This document shows, one piece after another, positions 38,839 to 46,908 of a stretch of 64,000 nucleotides of DNA (positions are counted from its first letter, which is position 1; every line of letters begins with the position of its first letter). This DNA is from Anaerolineae bacterium (GTDB lineage: Bacteria; Chloroflexota; Anaerolineae; SpSt-600): positions 1-64,000 of the forward strand of contig JANXAG010000007.1 of the NCBI GenBank assembly GCA_025062375.1, given 5' to 3'. The notes beneath the pieces were generated by a model. That model was not told where the DNA came from. It did not search any database and saw nothing but the letters and a program-made list of their open reading frames with translations. Made by a program: the position numbers and the translations under genes.

Positions 38839-39299
38839 AGCTTTTCCTCCGTAAATATTTCTCTTATCGCCTCCTGTCTGGCCCACATCTTTACCCTTTC
38901 TCCTTCATCGTCATCCCTGTAGCCCAGGAGGTGAAGCACGCCGTGGATCACCAGAGTTATCAACTCCTCCATAAAAGAATGGCCCAGCTCCCTTGCCTGT
39001 TCTTCGGCCCTCTGCCAGGATATTACAACATCCCCCAGATAATCCTTAGCTTCCGGAGCCGTAACGAACTCGCTTTCCCCTTCAGTGTAAAATGCCAGCA
39101 CATCGGTGGGCTCATCTACTCCCTTGAAACGGGCATTGAGGCGAGCTATTTCTTCATCTCCGGTTATCAGGATAGTGAGCTTACCTTTATCCTTCCCTTC
39201 ATGGCGGAGGACGAAGGCAGCAGCCTGGGCGAGCTTCTTTAAATCTTTTTTCCTTAGAGGAGGAGGGAGCTCTCCTGGAAGTACTTCAACCTTTGCCAT
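38835..39299 (-). CDS. ybeY: endoribonuclease YbeY (rRNA maturation), variant zinc motif
   Basis: 154 residues. YbeY trims 16S rRNA 3' ends and takes part in ribosome quality control. The fold and the central motifs are clear: LNARFKGVDEPTDVLAFY and YLGDVVIS, then HGVLHLLGY. In most YbeY proteins the zinc site is H-x3-H-x5-H (HGxLHLLGYDH). Here the third ligand position reads Asp (HGVLHLLGYRDD). Asp can serve as the third ligand in related metal sites, so the protein may still be active. The start has GAGGAAGG and overlaps the end of pgpH by 14 bases. Confidence 0.88.
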   Translation of the reverse strand: MAKVEVLPGELPPPLRKKDLKKLAQAAAFVLRHEGKDKGKLTILITGDEEIARLNARFKGVDEPTDVLAFYTEGESEFVTAPEAKDYLGDVVISWQRAEEQARELGHSFMEELITLVIHGVLHLLGYRDDDEGERVKMWARQEAIREIFTEEKL

Positions 39300-41328
39300 C
39301 GCCTTCCTCTTGCTCCGGATACTGGATTCGGGGGTGGAATACTCCCTGAAGGGCGGTTATGAAGGTTTTGCGGATCTCCTCAATCTCCTTTAAAGTGAGC
39401 CCGCTCTCATCCAACTCCCCTTTATCCAGCTTATCCTTTATCACTCTACGCACAATCTTTTCAACCTCCTCGGGGGAAGAGGGCCTGGCGGCTCTTACGG
39501 CTGCTTCACAGGAATCGGCCAGCATAACAATGGCTGTTTCCCTGGTGCGAGGGCGTGGCCCTGGATACCGAAAACAAGAGTCGTCCCCTACGCTTCCGTT
39601 CTGACGCTTGCATTCTTCATGGTAAAAATACGGAGTTATATCGGTCCCGTGGTGCTGGGCGATAAAGTCCTGAATTTGCTGGGGCAGGCGATACTTCCGG
39701 GCCAGGTCCAGCCCATCCTTTACATGGCTTACTATTATCCGAGCACTGGTGCGAGGGTCAAGAGAGCGGTGGGCGTTAACTCCATTCATCTGATTTTCGA
39801 CGAAAAAATACGGATGGAGGCTCTTGCCCACATCGTGATAATAGGCTCCAACCCTGGTCAAAAGAGCGTTGGCTCCGATATTCTCGGCAGCCTGTTCAGC
39901 TATATTGGCCACCAAGAGACTGTGATGGTAGGTCCCAGGGGCTCTGAGGAGGAGAAGCCGGAGCAAAGGGTGAGTTGGGCGTGAGAGTTCCACAAGGTGC
40001 AGTGGGGTAATGGACCCTAAAAAGCTTCCCAGGACAAAAGAGCTCCCCAGGGTCAGAACAACGGAAATAATCCCATTGATAAATGCAATTCCTCCTAGGA
40101 AAGCCATCTCTGTGGGGTTGGGGTTCCCCCAAGGCAAGCGAAAGGCCAGTATTGTCCCGAACCCTCCGAAGCTGGAGGCCAAACCGGCATGGAGGTAAAG
40201 GTTGAGCCTGTCACCTTTTCCCAGCATCAGCAGGAAAAGGGAAGAGCTTGCTAACCAGTAAGATACAAGTTCCAGCGACACCCCAGCCATATAGCCGGAA
40301 AGGATGGAAAGGACCAGAGTTCCAGCCATGGCCAAGCCTTTACCGGCTGTCAAGAAAAGAAGAGCAGCACAAGAAGCAACAGGCAAAAGGTAGGGCAAAA
40401 AACCCTGACCTGAGGAAATGAATTTTGCTAAAGTTAAAAAGGATGCAAAGATCAGGAGTAAAGGAGTCCGAGAGTTTGAAAGGTAAAAGGCCAGCCCTAC
40501 AGTAGCGGTGCTGGCTAAAGCAAAAGCCCCCAGGAATTTATAGAAACAAAAGGAAGGTTTATTCAACCCCAGAGCTTCCATTGCCTCCAGCTCCAGAGGC
40601 CCCACCACACTTCCCGCTCTTGTGATCACCTCGCCCTTTTCAACAGAACGGATTACGGGTTTCACCGCTTCTCGCGCAAGCTTTTTAGCCTCCTCGGTCT
40701 TTTCATAATTGATAAAGGAGTTCGGGGAAACGAGGCTCCCGGCTATGCTGGCTACCACCTTTGCTTCTTCCTCGCTCAAATCCCAGCTTACCATTGCCGG
40801 TATAGCCCGTCTCACTTCAAGGAGGCGGTCCTGCCGAATCTCACTCCGCATAGCTCTCTCCAAAACCGAAAGAATCTCTCCCGATACCATTTCCCAGCGG
40901 GGTTCGGGGATAGAGAGCAGTGCAGATATGATCTCTTCAGTAAGAGTTATTCCCTCCATTGAGGCCAGCCAGAGCTTTTTCTCCTCTGGGGTCCCGTATG
41001 GATCTGAGCGAACAGCCTCTACGAAATTGATCACGGCCGTAGCCTTTGCGAGTTGCCTCCGGGCGATGGAGGGATCTGGAGGGTCGTAAATCTCCTCAAC
41101 AGAGGCTTCTGCCTGAGCTCTGGCTTTCTCCGTCAGAACCTGGCTCACGTAGGAAAGCTTTCTCGGGGAACGGATATCGTAGGGGCTCACATCTCCAAGT
41201 TTGAGGTTTACCGCCCGGGCGCCTGGCTCCCAGGTGAGGATTAAGGTTATGAGAATAGCAAAGGAGAAGAAAAGCAAAATAGTGCCAACTTTTCTGGCCA
41301 GTTCAGGCCAGAATAATTTGCCTTCCAT
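39286..41328 (-). CDS. pgpH: 7TM-HD cyclic-di-AMP phosphodiesterase PgpH
   Basis: 680 residues. A first hydrophobic helix (about 15-35) is followed by an extracellular domain (7TMR-HDED, about 40-270). Seven transmembrane segments lie at about 275-460, and a cytoplasmic HD domain has YHHSLLVANIAEQAAENIG and YYHDVGKSLHPYFF. This is the layout of PgpH, which hydrolyses cyclic di-AMP to pApA. A second-messenger role is from family knowledge. In Firmicutes pgpH is also typically next to ybeY, as here. The start lies six bases after the yqeY stop. Confidence 0.88.
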   Translation of the reverse strand: MEGKLFWPELARKVGTILLFFSFAILITLILTWEPGARAVNLKLGDVSPYDIRSPRKLSYVSQVLTEKARAQAEASVEEIYDPPDPSIARRQLAKATAVINFVEAVRSDPYGTPEEKKLWLASMEGITLTEEIISALLSIPEPRWEMVSGEILSVLERAMRSEIRQDRLLEVRRAIPAMVSWDLSEEEAKVVASIAGSLVSPNSFINYEKTEEAKKLAREAVKPVIRSVEKGEVITRAGSVVGPLELEAMEALGLNKPSFCFYKFLGAFALASTATVGLAFYLSNSRTPLLLIFASFLTLAKFISSGQGFLPYLLPVASCAALLFLTAGKGLAMAGTLVLSILSGYMAGVSLELVSYWLASSSLFLLMLGKGDRLNLYLHAGLASSFGGFGTILAFRLPWGNPNPTEMAFLGGIAFINGIISVVLTLGSSFVLGSFLGSITPLHLVELSRPTHPLLRLLLLRAPGTYHHSLLVANIAEQAAENIGANALLTRVGAYYHDVGKSLHPYFFVENQMNGVNAHRSLDPRTSARIIVSHVKDGLDLARKYRLPQQIQDFIAQHHGTDITPYFYHEECKRQNGSVGDDSCFRYPGPRPRTRETAIVMLADSCEAAVRAARPSSPEEVEKIVRRVIKDKLDKGELDESGLTLKEIEEIRKTFITALQGVFHPRIQYPEQEEGDGKG

Positions 41329-41334
41329 AGCTTT

Positions 41335-41784
41335 TTAAAGGCTTGCCAGCAACTCCTGAACGATTTGACTGACAAGGCTTCCATCGGCCCGGCCCCTGAC
41401 CCTGGGCATCAAGACTTTCATAACTTGTCCCAGCTGGCGGGGACTGGTGGCCCCTACCTCTTCTATGGCCTGGCGGGCCATTTCCATTATCTCCTCTCGG
41501 GAGAGGGGCCTGGGGAGGTAAGCTTCAAGAACAGCTAACTCTTCCTTTTCCTGAAGGGCCAGGTCTTCCCTACCGCCCCGGGAAAATTCCTCAATGGCTT
41601 CCCGGCGTTTCCTGGCCTCATCAGCGATGACGGCTATGATTTCATCTTCGGTTAATTCCCGCATTTTATCCACTTCAGCCCTGCGAATAGCAGTCTTAAG
41701 CATCCTGAGGGCCGCGAGCTTCCTTTCGTCCTTGCTCCTCATAGCCTCTTTTAATTCCTGGTCAATTTTTTCTTTTAAGCCCAT
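41335..41784 (-). CDS. yqeY: YqeY/GatB-tail domain protein
   Basis: 149 residues, all-helical GatB_Yqey domain. It starts KEKIDQELKEAMRSKDERKL, continues MLKTAIRRAEVDK, and ends TSPRQLGQVMKVLMPRVRGRADG. The same C-terminal tRNA-binding fold occurs at the end of GatB, which is encoded eight bases upstream. Such proteins are thought to act on tRNA amidation or tRNA handling, but no reaction is established. The neighbour makes that link stronger. Confidence 0.9.
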   Translation of the reverse strand: MGLKEKIDQELKEAMRSKDERKLAALRMLKTAIRRAEVDKMRELTEDEIIAVIADEARKRREAIEEFSRGGREDLALQEKEELAVLEAYLPRPLSREEIMEMARQAIEEVGATSPRQLGQVMKVLMPRVRGRADGSLVSQIVQELLASL

Positions 41785-41792
41785 TTCCCCTC

Positions 41793-43232
41793 CTAACGGT
41801 TTTTAAGCTGATCCAGCTTCTCCTTCAGAAGCCTGGAAGCGAGGGCGGGATCCGCTCGTCCGCCAGTGGCTTTCATCACTTGGCCCATGAAGAAACCAAA
41901 GGTGGACTCTTTTCCCCCAAGGTACCTCTCCAGAGCGTCCGGGTTGGCTCTAATGACCTCTTCTATCACTTTCACGATAGAAGCTTCGTCGGAAATAAGG
42001 GCGAGGCCTTTCCTGTCCACAATGGTTTCCGGGTCCTCTCCTGTGTTGAACATCTCCCTCAGCACCGCCTTAGCTGTGTTCTGGTTTATAACCCCTCTAT
42101 CTACCATATTTATGAGCCTAACGAGGCTCTCGGGAGAGAATTTAAGGGAGTCAAAAGTGGTATTTGTCTCCCCAAGAAGCCGGAAAATTTCCCCCGTTAC
42201 CCAATGCACGAGTTTGCGGGGATTGGGATAGAGGGCAACGGAAGCTTCAAAGAAATCAGCTGCTTCTTTCTCAGCGGTGAGAATACGGGCTTCGGCAGGG
42301 GATAGGCCATACTGCTTCTGAAAACGTTCGCTTCTGGCATCAGGTAACTCCGGAAGAGAAGCTTTAATCTCCTCCACCCATTCTCTGTTTATCACCAAAG
42401 GGGGAAGATCAGGCTCCGGAAAATAACGGTAATCATGAGCGTACTCTTTGGTGCGCTGGATTACGGTCTTCCCTCTCTCTTCATCCCAGCCTACAGTAAT
42501 CTGTTCTACTTTCTCGCCCCGCTCCAGGAGTTTTTTCTGCCTTTCAATCTCGTATTCAAGAGCCTGTTTAACAAATCGGAAGGAATTTATATTCTTGATT
42601 TCCACCCTGGTCCCGAGTTCTGTGGAGCCTTTGGGCCTTAAAGAGACGTTGGCTTCACAGCGCATCGCCCCCTTTTCCATATCAGCTGTGGAGACCCCGA
42701 GGTAGCGGAGGATATTGCGTAACTTGACAAGGTATTGCCTCGCCTCCTCCGGCGAGCGGATATCGGGCTCGGTGACTATCTCCATGAGAGGCACACCTGC
42801 CCTGTTAAAATCTATGAGGGTGTAATCCCCCAGATGGAAAAGCTTGGCAGTATCTTCCTCCAGGTGAACCCTCCGGATCCTGATGCGCCGGACCTGGCCG
42901 TCTGCTTCCACCTCAAGCCAGCCGTTAAAGCAAAGAGGAAGGTCATACTGGGAAATCTGATAGCCTTTCGGAAGATCGGGATAAAAGTAGTTTTTGCGGT
43001 CAAATTTTGCAAATTCGGCAATCTGGCAGTGGAGGGCAAGGCCTGTCATTATGGTATATTCCACAGCCTTTCGGTTGATAACCGGCAAAGTCCCAGGCAT
43101 ACCGAGACACACAGGACACACCAGGGTGTTAGGCTCAGCTCCAAAGGTTTCAGCACTGCACGAACAGAACATTTTGGACCTGGTAAGGAGCTGGACGTGG
43201 ACTTCCATCCCTATAACAGCTTCATATTCCAT
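41793..43232 (-). CDS. gatB: Asp-tRNA(Asn)/Glu-tRNA(Gln) amidotransferase subunit B
   Basis: 479 residues, full length. Signatures: [20 protein letters not shown] with the zinc Cys pair region (CSC...CPVCLG), [15 protein letters not shown] near 150-164, and [13 protein letters not shown] near 271-283. It activates and amidates mischarged tRNA with GatA and GatC, which are not in the window. It begins inside the end of pncB (11-base overlap), with AAAGGGGG upstream. The C-terminal helical tail matches the separate YqeY protein. Confidence 0.94.
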   Translation of the reverse strand: MEYEAVIGMEVHVQLLTRSKMFCSCSAETFGAEPNTLVCPVCLGMPGTLPVINRKAVEYTIMTGLALHCQIAEFAKFDRKNYFYPDLPKGYQISQYDLPLCFNGWLEVEADGQVRRIRIRRVHLEEDTAKLFHLGDYTLIDFNRAGVPLMEIVTEPDIRSPEEARQYLVKLRNILRYLGVSTADMEKGAMRCEANVSLRPKGSTELGTRVEIKNINSFRFVKQALEYEIERQKKLLERGEKVEQITVGWDEERGKTVIQRTKEYAHDYRYFPEPDLPPLVINREWVEEIKASLPELPDARSERFQKQYGLSPAEARILTAEKEAADFFEASVALYPNPRKLVHWVTGEIFRLLGETNTTFDSLKFSPESLVRLINMVDRGVINQNTAKAVLREMFNTGEDPETIVDRKGLALISDEASIVKVIEEVIRANPDALERYLGGKESTFGFFMGQVMKATGGRADPALASRLLKEKLDQLKNR

Positions 43233-44238
43233 GCGATCCCCCTTTCTTTAACTCCACTTTCTTGAGCCTTGGGTTATGGGTGCGACCAGGAATGCGCCCT
43301 CTTTTAGCTCTTGGTTCACCTTCCACCTCTTTTATATCTGCGGTAAAGTCAATGGGAGGGGCACCGCTTATAGCGCTTCCTACACCGAAAGCATCCACAG
43401 GAGCTCCCGCTTCCCGGAAGAGGCGAATGCGTTCTGCATCCACACCTCCGCTCACCACAATCTTCACCCACGTAAAACCTGCCTGGTCCAACCTGGCCCT
43501 TACTTCCTTAACCAGTTCGGGAGTTACTCGGCCCCTTTCGGGAGGAGTGTCAAGGCGAACGCCCCACAGCTTTCTTCCCAAAGCCCGAGCCACCCGTAAG
43601 CTTTCTTCAGCTTCATCTTTAAAAGTATCCACCAGTGCTATACGTGGCACATCTGGAGGCATGTGGCGGTCAAAGGCCTCAATAGCCTTTACAGTATCGT
43701 TGAAAATAAGGATCATAGCATGAGGCATCGTGCCCGAAGGCTTTATTCCGGCGAGTTTGGCACCTGCGGTTGTAGCGCAGCCGGCGCAGCCTCCCACTAT
43801 GGCTGCATATTCCATTCTCGCCGCCACCTCAGGGTGAACGTGACGGGCCCCAAAGCTTATCACAGGGATATCCCCAGCAGCTTTGACGCATTCTCTGGCG
43901 GCGGTAGCCCACCCGCTCTCGTGGGCCAGAATTCCTAAGATGGCTGTCTCATACATTCCGAAGCTAAGGTAAGGAGCTATTATTCGCAGGACTACCTCCT
44001 TGGCCGCCATTTCTTCCCCCTCATCCAGGGCCCATACCTCCGCATTTTCCGGCAAAACGATGGATAAAAGCTCCAGCACTTCTTTTATTCCGCACAGGAC
44101 CCCCGGCTTATTGGGGAATATCTCCATGGTGACCACCGGGTTAAGGCCTTCGGCTTCAAGGATAGCCTTGGTGCGCAAAAAATAAACATCTGCCGTCTCC
44201 CCGGAAAGGATGGGGTGGGAGAAGGGGAATTTTCCCAT
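43222..44238 (-). CDS. pncB: nicotinate phosphoribosyltransferase
   Basis: 338 residues. Type II PRTase fold of the short NAPRTase class. Motifs: [18 protein letters not shown] near 11-28, [23 protein letters not shown] near 130-152, [13 protein letters not shown] and the phosphate site [13 protein letters not shown]. It makes nicotinate mononucleotide from nicotinate and PRPP. The short length matches the archaeal/Gram-positive forms. It is 24 bases after pncA, whose product supplies its substrate, so the two make a complete deamidating NAD salvage step. Confidence 0.9.
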   Translation of the reverse strand: MGKFPFSHPILSGETADVYFLRTKAILEAEGLNPVVTMEIFPNKPGVLCGIKEVLELLSIVLPENAEVWALDEGEEMAAKEVVLRIIAPYLSFGMYETAILGILAHESGWATAARECVKAAGDIPVISFGARHVHPEVAARMEYAAIVGGCAGCATTAGAKLAGIKPSGTMPHAMILIFNDTVKAIEAFDRHMPPDVPRIALVDTFKDEAEESLRVARALGRKLWGVRLDTPPERGRVTPELVKEVRARLDQAGFTWVKIVVSGGVDAERIRLFREAGAPVDAFGVGSAISGAPPIDFTADIKEVEGEPRAKRGRIPGRTHNPRLKKVELKKGGSHGI

Positions 44239-44262
44239 TCTTTACTGTCCTCCAGGTTAAGA

Positions 44263-44784
44263 TTATATCACCTTAGCACCCAGGATCTTCTCCATATGTT
44301 TGAGGGCAAACTTGTGGGCTTCAGGGTCAAAACTGGCAACGCAATCCTTGCGCACTTCCACCTGATAATCACGGTTACGGGCATCGGCTACAGTATGCAT
44401 GACGCATATATCGGTGCAAACACCACATACTATGAGTTTATCGGGATTTACAGCCCGCAGACGTTCATCCAAGTCAGTATCAAAAAAGCCACTGTAACGC
44501 CGTTTGGGAATCACAACCCCTTTCTCTACGAACTCTTTAAGCTCTGGGATAATTTCCACTTCAGGAGTGCCCTTCACGCAATGAGGTGGAAACATCTGAA
44601 ACTCTTTGTCATCTGGGTCGTGGGAGTCAGCCGTGAAGAAGAGGTAAGAACCCTTTGCCAGCTCCTCTTCCAGAAGCTTTTGAACCGCCGGTATAATTTT
44701 GCGAGCCTCAGGCCCACAATAAAGAGGGAACCCTTCCTCCAGAAATCCCCTCTGCATATCCACCACTATGACAGCATTAGCCAT
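44263..44784 (-). CDS. pncA: nicotinamidase
   Basis: 173 residues, isochorismatase-like cysteine hydrolase. The catalytic triad is visible: Asp9 in VVDMQRGF, Lys94 in PKRRYSGFF, and Cys127 in GVCTDICV. The metal site of true nicotinamidases is also visible: DSHD near 53-56 and PPHCVKGT with His68. These distinguish it from other isochorismatase-like enzymes. It converts nicotinamide to nicotinate for pncB directly downstream. GGAGGT precedes the ATG. First gene of a seven-gene operon. Confidence 0.9.
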   Translation of the reverse strand: MANAVIVVDMQRGFLEEGFPLYCGPEARKIIPAVQKLLEEELAKGSYLFFTADSHDPDDKEFQMFPPHCVKGTPEVEIIPELKEFVEKGVVIPKRRYSGFFDTDLDERLRAVNPDKLIVCGVCTDICVMHTVADARNRDYQVEVRKDCVASFDPEAHKFALKHMEKILGAKVI

Positions 44785-44814
44785 ACTACACCTCCATCTG
44801 TAAAATTCATAGGA

Positions 44815-44843
44815 ATTTTAACCAAATACCAAGCTTTAGTCAA
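44815..44843 (-). promoter_or_regulatory. pncA: promoter of the pncA-nfo operon
   Basis: On the minus strand TTGACT (44843-44838), 17 bases, TAAAAT (44820-44815), about 30 bases before pncA. No other clear promoter is seen down to nfo. Confidence 0.7.
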
Positions 44844-45322
44844 AACCCGATGAGCAACTACACCATCACACATCTGGCTGGCAAATTCTGAAAACCAAGA
44901 AAGCAACCTTTAAGTTCCTTCTTCTTCTGACTCCTTATCCGCTGCACAGTGTAAACGCCGCCTTCACCCTTTCCAGCTTTTGTAACCGCACTCCTCATGG
45001 CCGAGCCCAGAACTCCCAGTCGTCCGTCCCGGCCGATTGTTGACCACAAGAACCCCCTATCCCTTACCACTACTTTAATAGAGCGAGGAAAACGGGTCCT
45101 TTGGGCCCGCCTCATTCATACCCACCTAATACATTACCAGAACTCCAGCAACCTTTGGTCGTCCTCCGAAAACATATATTTCCCACATGAACTGTGGCAG
45201 AACGGGCTTCAATCTTCTTCCCACGTCCAACAACGGTGAGCCCTCAGCCTCTCCTCAGCGAGAAAGGAGAACTTGTGTGTTACTTCTTTGGTTTTTCAAA
45301 ATTCGCCGACTAAGGAGTGCAT

Positions 45323-45790
45323 TCATGATTTGTTAGTCAGGGTGCGCCGAATGGCAGGCATAGGTTCGGGAAGGAGGAAGGCGTTGAGCAATTGCCTCTT
45401 CCCAGCGACCGCTTTTCGGTCAGGCTCGCAGGTGGGCCACCCCCTGAGCACACTCTAACTCATCCCTGCTCCCTTCAAACGATGGCCAATCACGTCTCTG
45501 CACCCACTTTTCACTGCCCCACTTCCGATTTGAATGCCCCTCTCCCGATACTCCGGATAGCGCATTTGCTCCGGTTGCTGGTGTAATAGCTCACTGCCTG
45601 ATACGCCGCCTCTCTCGCTTGGGTCACTCCTCGCCGATACCCCTCCAACCAGAGGGTTCACCCAAAGGCCTCCGGGTGGGCAAAGTCGGCCTAGAAACTC
45701 AACCTTTGAGCCCGCACCTCTCTCTGCCCGGAAGGCAAGCCGTTCAATCTGCCCAACAACTTGCTGACAAATCATGCCCTCCAGCTTCAC
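45323..45790 (-). pseudogene. decayed ISKra4-like transposase fragment
   Basis: Fragments in different minus frames, in order: ADFAHPEAFG (the acidic DFxHAxE-type motif of these transposases, followed by a stop), LEGYRRGVTQAREAAYQAVS, then YRERGIQIGSGAVKSGCRD and VIGHRLKGAGM. The IGSGAVxSxC...RLKGxGM pattern is the C-terminal signature of ISKra4-family transposases. The order and frame changes show one gene broken by stops and shifts; the 5' half is missing. I did not find terminal inverted repeats. It sits directly before the tRNA cluster. Confidence 0.72.
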
Positions 45791-45796
45791 ACCAAG

Positions 45797-45825
45797 TTGA
45801 CTGAAATGGGCATTTTGAGTATAAT
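45797..45825 (+). promoter_or_regulatory. promoter of the tRNA cluster
   Basis: TTGACT (45797-45802), 17 bases, TATAAT (45820-45825), 12 bases before tRNA-Pro. Confidence 0.75.
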
Positions 45826-45836
45826 ATATTTAGAAA

Positions 45837-45914
<78 letters not shown>

Positions 45915-45921
45915 GTTAGAT

Positions 45922-45993
45922 GCGGGAGTGGCGCAAAGGTAGCGCAACGGCCTTCCAAGCCGTGTGTTGCGGGTTCGAGTCCCGTCTCCCGCT
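45922..45993 (+). tRNA. tRNA-Gly (anticodon TCC)
   Basis: Acceptor GCGGGAG with CTCCCGC, discriminator T as in Gly tRNAs, no encoded CCA. Anticodon loop CTTCCAA gives TCC. The T loop is TTCGAGT. Confidence 0.95.
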
Positions 45994-45995
45994 TT

Positions 45996-46067
45996 GGGCC
46001 CATAGCTCAACGGTAGAGCGGCCGGCTCATAACCGGCGGGTTCCTGGTTCGAATCCAGGTGGGCCCA
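45996..46067 (+). tRNA. tRNA with CAT anticodon (elongator Met, or Ile2 if lysidine-modified)
   Basis: Acceptor GGGCCCA pairs fully with TGGGCCC, so it is not an initiator, which would lack the 1-72 pair. The anticodon stem GCCGG/CCGGC encloses CTCATAA. Elongator Met versus Ile2 cannot be settled by eye. No encoded CCA. Confidence 0.92.
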
Positions 46068-46073
46068 TTCTAA

Positions 46074-46146
46074 GGCGGCGTAGCCAAGTGGTTAAGGCAG
46101 GGGTCTGCAAAACCCCCATTCGCCGGTTCGAATCCGGCCGCCGCCT
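46074..46146 (+). tRNA. tRNA-Cys (anticodon GCA)
   Basis: Acceptor GGCGGCG with CGCCGCC, discriminator T as in tRNA-Cys. The anticodon stem of G/C pairs encloses TCTGCAAAA, giving GCA. The T loop is TTCGAAT. Last tRNA of the cluster; the next gene starts 21 bases later. Confidence 0.95.
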
Positions 46147-46167
46147 TTTAAATTTAATCTCTACTTT

Positions 46168-46908
46168 ATGAAAAACATGCCCCTTATATTGGCCGTTATA
46201 GGCTTTTTAATTGGACCTGTTCTGGTTAGGGTTGCTAATTTCCTCATCAACAAAAAAACAACTCCCTTATGTCCTTATTGCCAAACACCTTATAAGCCAC
46301 TGTTAGCTTTAAAGGGTTTAATATTACAAAGAGGCCGATGTTCTTCCTGTAGAGCTCCATACCTTATCACTTATGCTTCGGCCGAAATATTTACCCCAGC
46401 GATTTTCGTCCTCATATGGCAAAAATTTGGTTTTTCCCTTTACACCTTTTTTGCCCTCCTTTACGGAGCCTCTTTTATCATTCTTTTCCTGACGGATGTT
46501 AATTATAAAGTCATTCCCAGTTTGATAGTGCATCTAACAATAGCTCTGGCCATAATTGGGGAAACAGTAAGAGGCTCCCACTTAAGCAACCATCTCTTAG
46601 GAGGAGCTATCTCCTTTTTGCTTTTCCTGGCTTTTTATGCATTGGGGCAAGTTTACACGCGCTGGCGAGCTGTGGAAGAAGTAGCTTTCGGAATGGGAGA
46701 TGTTAAGCTGGCATTTTTAATAGGGATTATACTTGGATACCCAACCGGATTAAGAGCGCTTTTAACAGGAGTTTTAATCAATGGCGTTATAGTGTTAGCG
46801 TTAATAATCAAAGGACTTTTTAGCAAACGCTTCAATCCGCTGGCTCCATTTCCTTATGGCCCCGGCCTTATCCTTAGCTTCTTTATTTTCTGGTTATTTT
46901 TATCTTAG
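46168..46908 (+). CDS. prepilin peptidase (A24, TadV/PilD type)
   Basis: 246 residues, about eight hydrophobic segments. The cytoplasmic zinc loop has two Cys pairs (CPYC and CSSC). The two catalytic Asp are in FLTDVN near 110-115 and GMGDVK near 175-180, as in type IV prepilin peptidases. It cleaves prepilin leader peptides and may methylate the new N-terminus; the N-terminal methylase part is present. No pilin or assembly genes are nearby, so its substrates lie elsewhere. The sequence is A/T-richer than its surroundings. It overlaps the convergent gene by 26 bases. Confidence 0.88.
   Translation: MKNMPLILAVIGFLIGPVLVRVANFLINKKTTPLCPYCQTPYKPLLALKGLILQRGRCSSCRAPYLITYASAEIFTPAIFVLIWQKFGFSLYTFFALLYGASFIILFLTDVNYKVIPSLIVHLTIALAIIGETVRGSHLSNHLLGGAISFLLFLAFYALGQVYTRWRAVEEVAFGMGDVKLAFLIGIILGYPTGLRALLTGVLINGVIVLALIIKGLFSKRFNPLAPFPYGPGLILSFFIFWLFLS

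Larger units (their letters stand above)
44785..45836. other. 1.05-kb stretch without an intact gene
   Basis: It holds the pncA promoter at its left edge, a decayed transposase at 45323-45790 and the tRNA promoter at the right edge. Between 44850 and 45320 I see no supported gene. A minus frame of 85 codons at 44858-45115 has no ribosome site, membrane segment or recognisable motif, and may be further mobile-element debris. Confidence 0.6.

Noticed and set aside
44858-45115. 85-codon minus frame beside pncA
   Set aside because: No ribosome site, no motif, and it lies in a stretch with mobile-element debris.
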